Assembly (NCBI RefSeq): GCF_031458135.1
Contig: NZ_JAVDXW010000001.1
Coordinates: 2,046,001-2,110,000 of the forward strand
DNA length: 64,000 nucleotides
DNA from: Haloactinomyces albus
GTDB taxonomy: Bacteria > Actinomycetota > Actinomycetes > Mycobacteriales > Pseudonocardiaceae
Reading direction: 5' to 3'
The notes under the pieces were generated by a model. It made no database searches. It had not been told where the DNA came from and worked only from the letters and a program-made list of their open reading frames with translations. The position numbers and the translations under genes were made by a program. Positions 55,870-64,000 of this stretch are shown here, in pieces; the first letter of the stretch is position 1; each line of letters starts with the position of its first letter.

Positions 55870-56354
55870 TGGTCGAGCCGCTCCATGAGCCCGCTGAACT
55901 GTTCCCCGAACCCACAGCGCTGTGCGATCATCTCCAGCTGTTCGTCCGGGTAGAGGTCGACCTCCTCGATGATCACCAGCAGCTCGCCCTCCGGCATGCC
56001 GATATCGGACAGCAGCGCCAGGTTGCCCTCCGGCCATACTTCGTCGTCGTCCTCGTCCGGAGGGTCGGTCCGCAACAGGTCGAGAACGTCGGCGGCGATG
56101 TCATAGTCCAAAGCCGCCGCCGCGTCGGACAACAGCAGATCCACTCCCCCGGGCACAGGACGGACCAGCACGAAGAACTCGTCATCCACATTGCACATGC
56201 CGAACACCGCACCGGTGGAGCGGAGGCCGCGCAGTTCCGTGATGGCGGCATCGAGGCTCGCCAGTGCCGAGCTGTCCATCGCGCTGCACCGCCACCGACC
56301 GTCTTCTCGCACCACGGCAACGGCTAAGCCCGCGACCGGCTCCTGGACCGTCAT
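55866..56354 (-). CDS. tRNA adenosine deaminase-associated protein
   Basis: 162 residues, the usual partner encoded directly before tadA in actinobacteria. The conserved core runs FGMCNVDDEFFVLVRPVPGG, LSDAAAALDYDIAADVLDLL. An acidic insert (DPPDEDDDEVWPEG) precedes the C-terminal helix. No catalytic motif is seen; the role is unknown. It is translationally coupled to tadA. Confidence 0.9.
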   Translation of the reverse strand: MTVQEPVAGLAVAVVREDGRWRCSAMDSSALASLDAAITELRGLRSTGAVFGMCNVDDEFFVLVRPVPGGVDLLLSDAAAALDYDIAADVLDLLRTDPPDEDDDEVWPEGNLALLSDIGMPEGELLVIIEEVDLYPDEQLEMIAQRCGFGEQFSGLMERLDQ

Positions 56355-56512
56355 GGGGACACCGTAAAGCGTGTGGGCGCCACCCGAAAGCACCAGCGCT
56401 CTCCCGTCTCCTTCAGGAGCGGTTTTCACCCGTGCGGGAGTCCCGTACAGGTGTCGGAGCCGCAATATCAACCCCCTGGGTGGCGAAGCGGGACCTCGGG
56501 CAGGATGGCCCC

Positions 56513-57490
56513 ATGCGTGCCGTGTGCGTGATCGGACTGGGATTGATCGGTGGCTCGGTGCTGCGCGCCGCCACGTCGGCGGGCCGCGCGGGGTGGGCGG
56601 CCACGACCTCGGAAGGCGACGCTGCCGCGGCGCGCGCGGAGGGCTATTCCGTCGAAGCCACGGTGGAGGACGCGCTGCGCCGGGCGGCGGCCGCGGACGC
56701 GCTGGTCGTGATCGCCACTCCGCTGCCCGCCGTCCGCGAGATTCTGCGGAAGGTGGCCTGGCACGCGCCGGAGGCGTGGTTGACCGACGTCGTCAGTGTG
56801 AAGGAGCCGGTGAGTAGCGAGGTCGGGCAATTGCTGCCCGGCGCTCGCTATGCGGGGGGACATCCCATGGCCGGGACATCGTCCTCCGGCTGGTCGGCGG
56901 GCGGGCCGGACCTGTTCTCCGACGCCGCCTGGGCGGTCACCGTCGAGGACGACACCCGGGAGGACGCCTGGTGCGAGGCCGCTGCACTCGCACTCGACTG
57001 CGGTGCGCGGGTGGTTCCGACCTCGGCGGCCGAGCACGACACCGCCGTTGCCCGCATCTCGCACCTACCCCACGTGCTCGCCGCCGTGCTCGCCGCCGTC
57101 GGATCCGACGGCGGCCCGTTGGCGATGTCTCTGGCAGCGGGCTCCTTCCGCGACGGAACCCGAGTCAGTGCCGGATCACCGGAACTCATCCGCGCCATGA
57201 CCGAGGGCAACCGTGTCGCCCTGCTCGACGCGGTCGACGACACGCTCGGACGCCTGGGAGCCGCCCGCGGTTCGCTCGCATCAACCGGGTCCTTGAAATC
57301 CACTGTGGATGCCGGAAATCAGGCGCGGCGGATACTTGATGCGCTGGGTGACATCGAACGAGAACGCACCACGATTCCGCTGGGCACCCGAAACACACTG
57401 CGGCGGCTGCGGGAAATCGGCGACCGGGGCGGTCGCATCCGCACCCTGGATGCGAATTCCGCCGTTGCCGAAGTCCCCCCGATGGGGTGA
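56513..57490 (+). CDS. tyrA: prephenate dehydrogenase
   Basis: 325 residues. The N-terminal Rossmann motif VIGLGLIGGSVLRAA is followed by VVIATPLPAVREILR, VSVKEPVSSEV and GGHPMAGTSSSGW, family landmarks. The C-terminal helical dimer domain follows. It converts prephenate to 4-hydroxyphenylpyruvate for tyrosine. The aminotransferase that could complete the route is near the right edge. No ACT domain is present. ATG 56513; the frame extends upstream without homology. Confidence 0.93.
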   Translation: MRAVCVIGLGLIGGSVLRAATSAGRAGWAATTSEGDAAAARAEGYSVEATVEDALRRAAAADALVVIATPLPAVREILRKVAWHAPEAWLTDVVSVKEPVSSEVGQLLPGARYAGGHPMAGTSSSGWSAGGPDLFSDAAWAVTVEDDTREDAWCEAAALALDCGARVVPTSAAEHDTAVARISHLPHVLAAVLAAVGSDGGPLAMSLAAGSFRDGTRVSAGSPELIRAMTEGNRVALLDAVDDTLGRLGAARGSLASTGSLKSTVDAGNQARRILDALGDIERERTTIPLGTRNTLRRLREIGDRGGRIRTLDANSAVAEVPPMG

Positions 57491-57494
57491 AACC

Positions 57495-57518
57495 GGTCAA
57501 TTTCTCGCGAAATTGACC
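57495..57518. repeat. 24-bp palindrome, repeat family copy 3
   Basis: Half-site GGTCAATTTCTC with one central mismatch, 4 bp after the tyrA stop. Same core as the copies at 26008 and 33336. Confidence 0.88.
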
Positions 57519-57587
57519 AAAGCAACGTACGTCGCTCATCCGGTCGGCGCACTATCCCCACGGCCACACATCGGCCACGATGGAGCC

Positions 57588-58790
57588 ATGGCCCGCGCCC
57601 TCCTCCTCGACGCCGCACGGACACCGTTCGGTCACTACCGTGGCGTCCTGTCCGGTGTGCGCGTGGACGACCTCGCCGCCCTTCCCCTCATCGAGCTCCT
57701 GCGGCGCCACGGCCCTTCCGGCAGCGCCAAGCTCGACCCGGAACACATCGATGACGTCCTCTACGGCAACACCAATGGAGCAGGTGAGGAGAACAGCAAC
57801 GTCGCCAGGATGGCCGCGCTGCTGGCAGAGCTGCCCGCCACCATCCCCGGCGTCACCATGAACCGCCTGGGCGCCTCCGGTGGCGAGTCACTGGTGCAGG
57901 CCGCGCGGGCCGTGCGCGCCGACGACGCGGAACTGCTCGTAGCGGGCGGCGTGGAAGGGACGAGCCGGGCACCGTTCGTGGTGCCCAGGGCCGAGCAGGC
58001 CCTGCCCGATCGGCTCGATGCCGTTTCCACAGCGTCCGGCTGGCGTCTGGTGAACCCGCGAATGGACCCGGCGTGGACGGTGCCTGCCGGAGAAGCCGCC
58101 GAGCAGGTCGCGGCGGAGCTGGGCATCACACGGGCCCGGATGGATACTTACGCGCTGCGTTCCCACCGGCGCGCGGCCGCCGCCTGGGACGCCGGCGTAC
58201 ACGAGGGATTCGTGTTTCCCGTCACCACACCCGGCGGTGGCACGGTACGCCGCGACGAGTCGGTGCGGGCCGAGCTGAGCGAGGCCAAGCTCGCTCAGCT
58301 GCCTCCGAGGTTCTCCCCGAACGGGCTGGTAACGGTGGGCAACTCCGCACCACTCGGCGACGGAGCACTGGCTGCCCTGGTCGGGTCCGAGCGATATGCC
58401 GACCGCCTCGGCGTGGAGCCGATCGGGGAGCTGGTGGGAAGCGCGACAGCCGCGACCGAACCACACCGATTCACCCTCGCACCGGTTGCCGCCATCCACC
58501 GGTTGCTGAACCGGCTCGGCGCGACCACCGACGACGTTTACCTGTGGGAGATCAACGAGGTGTTCGCCGCGACGGTGCTGTCGGTGCTGCATCATCTACC
58601 GGACGTGGATCGTGAGCGGGTGAACGTGCACGGCGGGGCGATCGCCTACAGCCATCCGTTCGCAACCTCGATGCCGAGAGCCGTGGTGGATCTGTGCCGA
58701 CATCTGCGCCATCGGGGTGGCGGGCTCGGCATCGCCGCCGCCTGCGCCGGTGTGGGGCAGGGAATGGCGATCGCCGTTCGGACCGAGTGA
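57588..58790 (+). CDS. thiolase homologue lacking the nucleophilic cysteine
   Basis: 400 residues with the thiolase fold: RALLLDAARTPFG at the start, DVLYGNTNGAGEENSNVARM, then the active-site loop TMNRLGASGGESL where thiolases have N-R-x-C-x-S-G. The nucleophilic Cys is Gly (GGC, one base from TGC). The distal His is kept in GGAIAYSHPF and the C-terminal Cys in AACAGVGQG. It cannot follow the standard acyl-enzyme mechanism. It may be a non-catalytic acyl-CoA binding protein or a recently inactivated enzyme. No other fatty acid gene is adjacent. Confidence 0.8.
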   Translation: MARALLLDAARTPFGHYRGVLSGVRVDDLAALPLIELLRRHGPSGSAKLDPEHIDDVLYGNTNGAGEENSNVARMAALLAELPATIPGVTMNRLGASGGESLVQAARAVRADDAELLVAGGVEGTSRAPFVVPRAEQALPDRLDAVSTASGWRLVNPRMDPAWTVPAGEAAEQVAAELGITRARMDTYALRSHRRAAAAWDAGVHEGFVFPVTTPGGGTVRRDESVRAELSEAKLAQLPPRFSPNGLVTVGNSAPLGDGALAALVGSERYADRLGVEPIGELVGSATAATEPHRFTLAPVAAIHRLLNRLGATTDDVYLWEINEVFAATVLSVLHHLPDVDRERVNVHGGAIAYSHPFATSMPRAVVDLCRHLRHRGGGLGIAAACAGVGQGMAIAVRTE

Positions 58791-59104
58791 TACCGCACTT
58801 CATCATTCGAGGAATTTTCATATAAATTCTTCATTTTACCGAAGCATTCTTCCGATCGACTCGCCGAGCACCGGCGAGGAATATTCCAGCCGATCTCCGA
58901 AGTGCCCTGACATACCGCGGGATACTGCTTTGTTACAGAATTTTCGAGCATGCCACACAATGAGGTGAAGCAACAGCACGCGGGGCAGCCACCAGGGGCG
59001 AGTACAGGTAAACAGGAATCGGCAAAGCCCGACTCCGGTCCCGGACACCGTGCTCGAACAACGTGGTCAGGCGTCCGGATTCACCAAGAAAGGAAGGCAT
59101 ACGC
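58791..59104 (+). other. AT-rich leader before small secreted protein
   Basis: 314 bp without a gene. The first 60 bp are strikingly AT-rich for this genome (for example TTTTCATATAAATTC). A small hairpin, CTCGCCG/CGGCGAG at 58860-58878, may terminate the thiolase message. The promoter of the next gene must lie here. Confidence 0.55.
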
Positions 59105-59353
59105 ATGCGTTCGCTCTCTCGTGCGGTTGTCGTCAGCGCCCTCGCCCTGCCTCTGGCCATCGGAGGAGCAGGACTCGCCTCCGCCTCGGGTGGGGACAAC
59201 GGGCACAACGGCGATCACGGCTGGGACTCCTACCACTCCGAGACGCACAAGAAGAAGGTCGAGAAGAACTTCGACTGGGACTGGAAGTGGGACTGGACCT
59301 ACGTCAACATCTCGGACAACAAGGTCATCAACGCCGGGATCATCAACCGCTGA
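59105..59353 (+). CDS. small secreted protein, unknown
   Basis: 82 residues. A signal peptide (LSRAVVVSALALPLAIGGAGLASA) is followed by a charged and aromatic mature part: GGDNGHNGDHGWDSYHSETH, then KKKVEKNFDWDWKWDWTYVN, ending ISDNKVINAGIINR. The alternating Asp/Trp/Lys stretch is unusual. No family recognised. It is too charged for a classic chaplin. AAGGAAGG precedes the ATG. Confidence 0.8.
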   Translation: MRSLSRAVVVSALALPLAIGGAGLASASGGDNGHNGDHGWDSYHSETHKKKVEKNFDWDWKWDWTYVNISDNKVINAGIINR

Positions 59354-59372
59354 CAGCCTGAACGTCGGTTGC

Positions 59373-59402
59373 CGAGGCCCCGTTGCACACAGCGGGGCCT
59401 CG
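59373..59402 (+). terminator. hairpin after small secreted protein
   Basis: Ten-base arms CGAGGCCCCG/CGGGGCCTCG, extended by three more pairs including a G-U wobble. There is no T-run. Confidence 0.6.
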
Positions 59403-59451
59403 ACTTCGTGTCGCGGAAAAGGGCCTTTCGAGTACGTGGAGACCGACCACC

Positions 59452-59946
59452 GTGCAGACGTTTCTCCCGTGTCCGGATTTCGCGGCGACCGCGCGGATCC
59501 TCGATCCACGGCGGCTGGGTAAGCAGCGGGTGGAGGCACTGCAAGTACTCCGTGCGCTGACCATCGCCGGATACGGCTGGCGTCACCATCCAGCGGCGAA
59601 CATGTGGGCGGGTTACGAAGAGGCGTTAACCCGCTACGGCATCGAGATTTGCCGAGTATGGTGCTCGACAGGCCGTTCCGACACCTGCGCCTCCTCCTTA
59701 CGAGAAGACCTGGCACGAGCAACCGGACTGACCACGGTGCGCACCCAGGATTCCTTGGCCACGGCAGGCGAGTTGCCCCCATGGCTCGGCGATCCGGGAT
59801 TCCATCGCAGCCACCGATCCGCGCTACTACGCAAGGATCCCGAACACTACCGCCGCTGGTTCACCGACGTGCCGTCCGACCTCGACTACGTGTGGCCGAC
59901 ATCCGACCGCCCCCGCCGCACACCGGAAGGCCGGATCACCGACTGA
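59452..59946 (+). CDS. MSMEG_6728-type protein, pyrimidine-dimer glycosylase family
   Basis: 164 residues. The sequence QTFLPCPDFAATARILDPRR, LGKQRVEALQVLRAL, GWRHHPAANMWAGYEEAL is strongly reminiscent of actinobacterial MSMEG_6728-like proteins, placed in the same broad family as phage T4 endonuclease V. A DNA-repair glycosylase role is therefore possible but unproven. GTG 59452 is chosen because homology starts there. No clear ribosome site. Confidence 0.75.
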   Translation: MQTFLPCPDFAATARILDPRRLGKQRVEALQVLRALTIAGYGWRHHPAANMWAGYEEALTRYGIEICRVWCSTGRSDTCASSLREDLARATGLTTVRTQDSLATAGELPPWLGDPGFHRSHRSALLRKDPEHYRRWFTDVPSDLDYVWPTSDRPRRTPEGRITD

Positions 59947-59974
59947 GCCGTCTTCCGAGATAGTCCCGAGCAGC

Positions 59975-60001
59975 AAAAAACCCCCAGCGTACCGGGGGTT
60001 T
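59975..60001 (-). terminator. terminator of the tRNA-Ser/tRNA-Arg pair
   Basis: AAACCCCC/GGGGGTTT stem; on the minus strand it is followed by TTTTTT. It lies just downstream of tRNA-Arg. Confidence 0.85.
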
Positions 60002-60021
60002 CAAGCTGTCTCGACCAGACG

Positions 60022-60094
<73 letters not shown>

Positions 60095-60135
60095 ATGTTC
60101 AGTTGTGAGCTTCCGTCTTACGACGGAGGCCCCGG

Positions 60136-60221
60136 CGGAGGCTCCGGGATTCGAACCCGGGAGGGGGGATGCCCCAACCGCATTAGCAGTGCGGCGCCAT
60201 AGGCCACTAGGCGAAGCCTCC
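60136..60221 (-). tRNA. tRNA-Ser (GCT)
   Basis: 86 nt. Acceptor GGAGGCT pairs with AGCCTCC, discriminator G. The anticodon loop CTGCTAA gives GCT. A long variable arm is present. Probably co-transcribed with tRNA-Arg. Confidence 0.97.
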
Positions 60222-60345
60222 GGGTAGTCCTCACGGCCACCGGAGAAAAGACTACACACCGCCCGAACCGACGAGCAAAGGGGGGTCACTTTTACGTCCG
60301 CCGGCTTCCACCGGAAGCGGTGACCTCCCCTCCGCACGCAGGGAC

Positions 60346-62340
60346 TCAGCCCGAAAAACCGGCACTGAGCTGCACGAATGGTTCAAGTGATTCGGGGTTT
60401 TGCAGGGCGTCGCGGCTGACGGCTCGTTCCGGTGCGGTGCCCGCGAGGATCTTCTTGACGGGCACCTCCAGTTTCTTGCCGTTGAGAGTGTGCGGTACCT
60501 CACCGACCACGATGAACCGGTTCGGCACGTGCCTGGGCGAGAGCTGGCTGCGCAGCTGTGCCTTCAGCTCCGGCTCGACCTGCTCCAGCTCGGTCCCCTC
60601 GGCCAGCACGAGGAAACACAGCAACTCGCCGTCGGTCTCGCCCGTGCCGGAGGTGTCGATCACCAGCGAGTCGGTCACCGCGTCGAAGCCCTCCACGACG
60701 CGGTAGAACTCGGCGGTACCCATGCGGATGCCACCCCGGTTGAGCGTGGAGTCGCTGCGGCCGTAGATCACCACCGTGTCCCGCTCGGTGATCCTGACCC
60801 AGTCGCCGTGCCGCCAAATCCCGGGGAAGGTGTCGAAGTAGGCATCAGCCAGGCGACTGCCGTCGGGGTCGTTCCAGAAGAACACGGGCATGGTCGGCAT
60901 CGGCCTGGTGACAACCAGCTCCCCGACCTCCTCGCGCAGCTCGTTGCCCTGCTCGTCGTAGGCGGCCACCGCGGCGCCGAGCATCCGGCAGGAGATCTCG
61001 CCCTTCCACACCGGCACGTCCGGCGAGGCCCCCACGAACGCGGTGCACAGATCGGTGCCGCCCGAGACACTGGCGATCTGCACGTCCGAGCCCACCGCGT
61101 CGGCGATCCAGTCGAAGCCGTCCGAGGAAAGCGGTGCACCCGTCGAGCCGATCGCGCGCAGCGCGGAGAGATCGTAGTCGTCGCCGGGCCGGAGACCCTG
61201 TTTGAGACATCCCTGGATGAACGGCGCCGAGGTACCGAAGTAGTTCACCCGGTAGCGCTCGACCAGTTCCCACAGGCTCGCCAGCGACGGATGCGCCGGG
61301 CTGCCGTCGTAGAGCACCACCGTCGCCCCGGCGAGCAAACCACCCACCAGGAAGTTCCACATCATCCATCCCGTGGTGGTGAACCAGAAGAAACGATCAC
61401 CCGGGCCGAGGTCGCAGTGCAGGCCGACCGCCTTGAGATGCTCCAGCGCCATGCCACCGTGACCGTGCACGATGCCCTTGGGCAGCCCCGTGGTTCCCGA
61501 CGAGTACAGCACCCACAGCGGATGGTCGAAGTCCACCGCGTCGAAGGCGAGCTCCGCACCACGATGGCGGCCCAGCAGCTCGTCCCAGCCGACGGTGCCG
61601 GGCAGGCTCGCGCCGTGGCCGAGATAGTCGATCAGCACCGTGCCCCCCAGGTCCGGCAGTTGCCCCCGCAGTTCCTCGACCGTGGAGCGCACATCGAAAC
61701 TGCGGCCACCGTAGAGATAACCGTCGACGGTGACCAGCACCTTCGGCTCGATTTGCACGAAACGATCGGCAATGGCACGCAACCCGAAGTCCGGTGAGCA
61801 CGACGACCAGGTCGCCCCCAGACTCGCGGCAGCCAGGAAAGCCACCAGCGTCTCCGGACTGTTCGGCGCCAGTGCGGCGACCCGGTCACCGCGCTGCACG
61901 CCCAGTTCGATCAAACCGGCTCGTACGGCAGCGACCCGGGACCGAAGCTCACCGAAAGTGATCTCCTCGCCGGCCCCATCCTCCCGAGCGAAGACCACCG
62001 CCGGATCCGCATCGCCCCTGCCCGGTCCGTCGCGCAGGGCGTGCTCGGCGTAGTTCAGCGTGGCGCCGGGAAACCACTCGGCGCCGGGCATGGCCTCCTC
62101 GGTCAGCACCCGGCGGGGGCGGTCGTGAAAATCGACGTCGAAGAACTCCGCCAGTGCCCCCCAAAAGCCCTCCAGGTCGGACACCGACCACCGCCACAGC
62201 GCATGATAGTCGGGCAGATCGAGGTCGCGATGCGTACGCAACCAGTCACGAAATCGGACCATCCGACTGGCCGCCACGCGCTCCGGCGACGGCTGCCACA
62301 ACAGCTCGGGCGTGGAATCCGGATTGGTGTTGGATGTCAT
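60346..62340 (-). CDS. acetoacetyl-CoA synthetase
   Basis: 664 residues of the acyl-activating (ANL) superfamily. The N-terminal LWQPSPERVAASRMVRFRDWL and the spacing to WFPGATLNYAEHAL match acetoacetate-CoA ligases. ATP motif LYSSGTTGLPKGIVHGHGG, acceptor motif near YFGTSAPFIQGC, and the hinge/lysine region NRGGIRMGTAEFYRVV are intact; the catalytic Lys is likely in LNGKKLEVPVKKIL. It activates acetoacetate for reuse in polymer or lipid synthesis. ATG 62340 follows AGGAAG. Confidence 0.93.
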   Translation of the reverse strand: MTSNTNPDSTPELLWQPSPERVAASRMVRFRDWLRTHRDLDLPDYHALWRWSVSDLEGFWGALAEFFDVDFHDRPRRVLTEEAMPGAEWFPGATLNYAEHALRDGPGRGDADPAVVFAREDGAGEEITFGELRSRVAAVRAGLIELGVQRGDRVAALAPNSPETLVAFLAAASLGATWSSCSPDFGLRAIADRFVQIEPKVLVTVDGYLYGGRSFDVRSTVEELRGQLPDLGGTVLIDYLGHGASLPGTVGWDELLGRHRGAELAFDAVDFDHPLWVLYSSGTTGLPKGIVHGHGGMALEHLKAVGLHCDLGPGDRFFWFTTTGWMMWNFLVGGLLAGATVVLYDGSPAHPSLASLWELVERYRVNYFGTSAPFIQGCLKQGLRPGDDYDLSALRAIGSTGAPLSSDGFDWIADAVGSDVQIASVSGGTDLCTAFVGASPDVPVWKGEISCRMLGAAVAAYDEQGNELREEVGELVVTRPMPTMPVFFWNDPDGSRLADAYFDTFPGIWRHGDWVRITERDTVVIYGRSDSTLNRGGIRMGTAEFYRVVEGFDAVTDSLVIDTSGTGETDGELLCFLVLAEGTELEQVEPELKAQLRSQLSPRHVPNRFIVVGEVPHTLNGKKLEVPVKKILAGTAPERAVSRDALQNPESLEPFVQLSAGFSG

Positions 62341-62508
62341 GGCTGCTTCCTAACCCACAATTTCCTCACCCACAACGGGTGCCCCTGCGCCACGGACAAC
62401 CCCATCCTGGGCAAGACCGCGCCGATGTGCCCACCGCACCGCATCCCGATCGCCACTTCCCGCCGGCCGACGAGACAACCCACCAGGGCGAAACGGCACA
62501 AGCAGAGA

Positions 62509-63210
62509 TCAGCGCAGATGCAGGTCGAACCAGTTCCGGGCACGCCGCCATGCCTCGTTCGCGGCGTTCGGATCGGTGTCGAAGCGGTGATCGGCATCCG
62601 GATAGCACACCACATCGGTGGCAACACCGGCACTCTCCGCGGCCTCACGGAGCTTTTCGACTTCCTCGACCGGGATGCGTTCCGCACGTTTCCCGTACAG
62701 TCCGAGCCAGGGGCAGGTGAGCTCTCCCGCGACCTCGACCAGTGGTGGCAGCCCCTCCGACAGCGGGGTGAGAATGCCGTCTCCGCCGACGGTCACCGCC
62801 GCACCGATGCTGCGACTCGCGGCCACCACCAGCGCGGCGGTTCCTCCGATGTCGAACCCGACGATGCCCTGCCGCTCGGCGACTCCCTGGTCGGCCAACC
62901 ACACGAAGGCAGCATCGGTATCGGCCAGGACGGACTCGCCGGAAAGCCGTTGCACCTGATCGCGAATCCGGTCCTCACCGTCGCTCTCGGCGAACTCGTC
63001 GGTGCCGTCCCGGTGGTAGAGATGCGGGGCGACAGTCAGCCAGCCTTCTTCGGCGAGCCCACTGACCAGCAGGCGTACCCGGTCCGTGACACCACGCGCC
63101 TCATGCAGGACGACGATCCCGCCACGTACCACGTTGTCCGGTTCGGCCACCGTCAAACGCAACTGGGTACCGTCAGTAAGCGCGACCGTCTCGGTCCGGG
63201 TTTGGATCAT
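62509..63210 (-). CDS. dienelactone hydrolase-like protein with altered nucleophile
   Basis: 233 residues of the DLH alpha/beta-hydrolase family. The family Glu is in VVLHEARGV, and the His in DADHRFD near the C terminus. The nucleophile elbow usually reads G-x-C-x-G-G; here it is GFDIGG, so Cys is Asp (about residue 119). The enzyme may use another mechanism, act as a dehalogenase-like Asp nucleophile, or be non-catalytic. The start ATG 63210 has a weak ribosome site. It is upstream of the acetoacetyl-CoA synthetase on the same strand. Confidence 0.8.
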   Translation of the reverse strand: MIQTRTETVALTDGTQLRLTVAEPDNVVRGGIVVLHEARGVTDRVRLLVSGLAEEGWLTVAPHLYHRDGTDEFAESDGEDRIRDQVQRLSGESVLADTDAAFVWLADQGVAERQGIVGFDIGGTAALVVAASRSIGAAVTVGGDGILTPLSEGLPPLVEVAGELTCPWLGLYGKRAERIPVEEVEKLREAAESAGVATDVVCYPDADHRFDTDPNAANEAWRRARNWFDLHLR

Positions 63211-63468
63211 ACCGTGCAGGTAACCATGCCGGGGTGAACGGAAGTCAACGTGCTCAGCCTGACGGATTACCCCATAACGGTGACGAGTAATCGATATCAC
63301 TCCGCATGCTCGCCCATCCGGTGCAATATTTCCGGGCAGCTCCCGCGAAGGAGCACGGAGCACGAGCTCGGCCCCGATCGGTGCCCGCCGGGGCATACCG
63401 GAGTTCACCGAGACCGGTTACCTTCCAGGTACGGCGCAATCCGCCGACCGAGAACCAAGGAGTCGTCA

Positions 63469-64000
63469 ATGAGCGTGCGCACCCGTGCCGACCTCGATCA
63501 GCTGCCCGCCTACGTCGCCGGGCGCACCATTCCGGGGTCGATCAAGCTCGCCAGCAATGAAGTGTCCGCGGGTCCGTTGCCCAGCGTCGTCGAGGCCATC
63601 ACGCGCGCGGCGCCCGAGGTACACCGCTACCCGGACATGGGCGCCACGAAGCTGATCGACGCGCTGTCGTCCCGGCTGGACGTCGACGCGGAACGGATCG
63701 CCGTCGGCTGCGGATCGGTGGCCCTGTGCGAACAGCTCGTTCAGGCGACCTGCACCAACGAGGACGAGGTCGTCTTCCCGTGGCGCTCTTTCGAGGCGTA
63801 TCCGATCATCACCCAGGTCGCCGGTGCGCGGCAGGTCCGGGTACCGCTGACCGAGGAACACGAGCTGGACCTCGACGCGCTGGCGGCGGCGATCACCCCG
63901 GCCACACGGATGGTGTTCGTGTGTACGCCGAACAACCCCACCGGGACCGTCCTGCGCCGCGCTGAGCTGGAGCGCTTCCTCGATTCCGTGCCGTCCGATG
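63469..64000 (+). CDS. Pat/HisC-type aromatic aminotransferase, 3' end outside window
   Basis: The first 177 residues of a fold-type I aminotransferase. It starts MSVRTRADLDQLPAYVAGRT and SIKLASNEVSAGPLPSV, like actinobacterial Pat (phenylalanine aminotransferase) and HisC. GCGSVALCEQLVQA is the PLP phosphate region, and FVCTPNNPTGT is the conserved N-P-x-G motif. The Schiff-base lysine lies beyond the window edge. Likely acts on aromatic keto acids or imidazoleacetol phosphate. AAGGAG precedes the ATG. Confidence 0.9.
   Translation, partial: MSVRTRADLDQLPAYVAGRTIPGSIKLASNEVSAGPLPSVVEAITRAAPEVHRYPDMGATKLIDALSSRLDVDAERIAVGCGSVALCEQLVQATCTNEDEVVFPWRSFEAYPIITQVAGARQVRVPLTEEHELDLDALAAAITPATRMVFVCTPNNPTGTVLRRAELERFLDSVPSD

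Overview
The window is 64 kb of a high-GC actinobacterial chromosome. Gene content points to the order Pseudonocardiales (a relative of Saccharopolyspora, Actinopolyspora or Amycolatopsis); the species cannot be named from the sequence. Reasons: GC-rich codon use with many GTG/TTG starts, an XRE-DUF397 gene pair, a DUF3558 lipoprotein beside ESX/PPE-type gene remnants, a furA-katA pair with its actinobacterial FurA box, and an order of housekeeping genes (metallophosphoesterase/tRNA-Pro, asd-lysC, leuA, recR-ybaB, dnaX, tadA pair, tyrA, tRNA-Ser/Arg cluster, Pat-type aminotransferase) resembling the M. tuberculosis Rv3683-Rv3772 segment, recalled from memory.

Layout. 0-6.6 kb: end of a metallophosphoesterase gene, tRNA-Pro, an S9 peptidase, then small redox and stress genes (DUF1059, Crp-type regulator, Dps, FMN reductase) and an esterase. 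6.7-15.4 kb: a complete ini-type locus, with a LuxR/AAA regulator and a membrane-anchored degenerate Hsp70-like protein on the minus strand facing an IniB-like repeat protein and two dynamin-like GTPases (IniA, IniC). 15.5-19.7 kb: katA-furA, an FGGY sugar kinase, and a Phd-type antitoxin whose RelE toxin is truncated. 20-30.7 kb: asd-lysC, a membrane mannosyltransferase, nitroreductase, divergent kynureninase, GAF-ANTAR and STAS signalling genes, small membrane proteins, and leuA behind a leucine leader peptide and attenuator. 30.7-38.2 kb: an accessory stretch with two frameshifted ESX-associated genes, a DUF3558 lipoprotein, hypothetical genes, XRE-DUF397, an SDR, and a LysR/EamA divergent pair. 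38.2-44 kb: a five-gene oligopeptide ABC transporter operon. 44.1-48.7 kb: ybaB-recR-uridine kinase, dnaX and the SRP RNA. 48.8-64 kb: four tRNAs, a decayed XRE-TPR regulator, SPFH protein, a TrkH/TrkA potassium system, aldehyde dehydrogenase, tadA and its partner, tyrA, a thiolase homologue without its cysteine, a small secreted protein, acetoacetyl-CoA synthetase, a DLH-like protein, and the start of an aromatic aminotransferase gene.

How it fits together. Several genes are housekeeping functions in short translationally coupled operons (lysC-asd, furA-katA, tadA pair, iniA-iniC, opp operon, trkH-trkA). The best candidate for an under-described system is the ini locus, because it contains an Hsp70-like protein with no substrate-binding domain, altered ATPase residues and a C-terminal membrane anchor, next to bacterial dynamins that act on membranes. 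A second candidate is a family of long palindromes at gene ends (26008, 33336, 57495, with a relative at 30718), one copy of which lies inside a reading frame.
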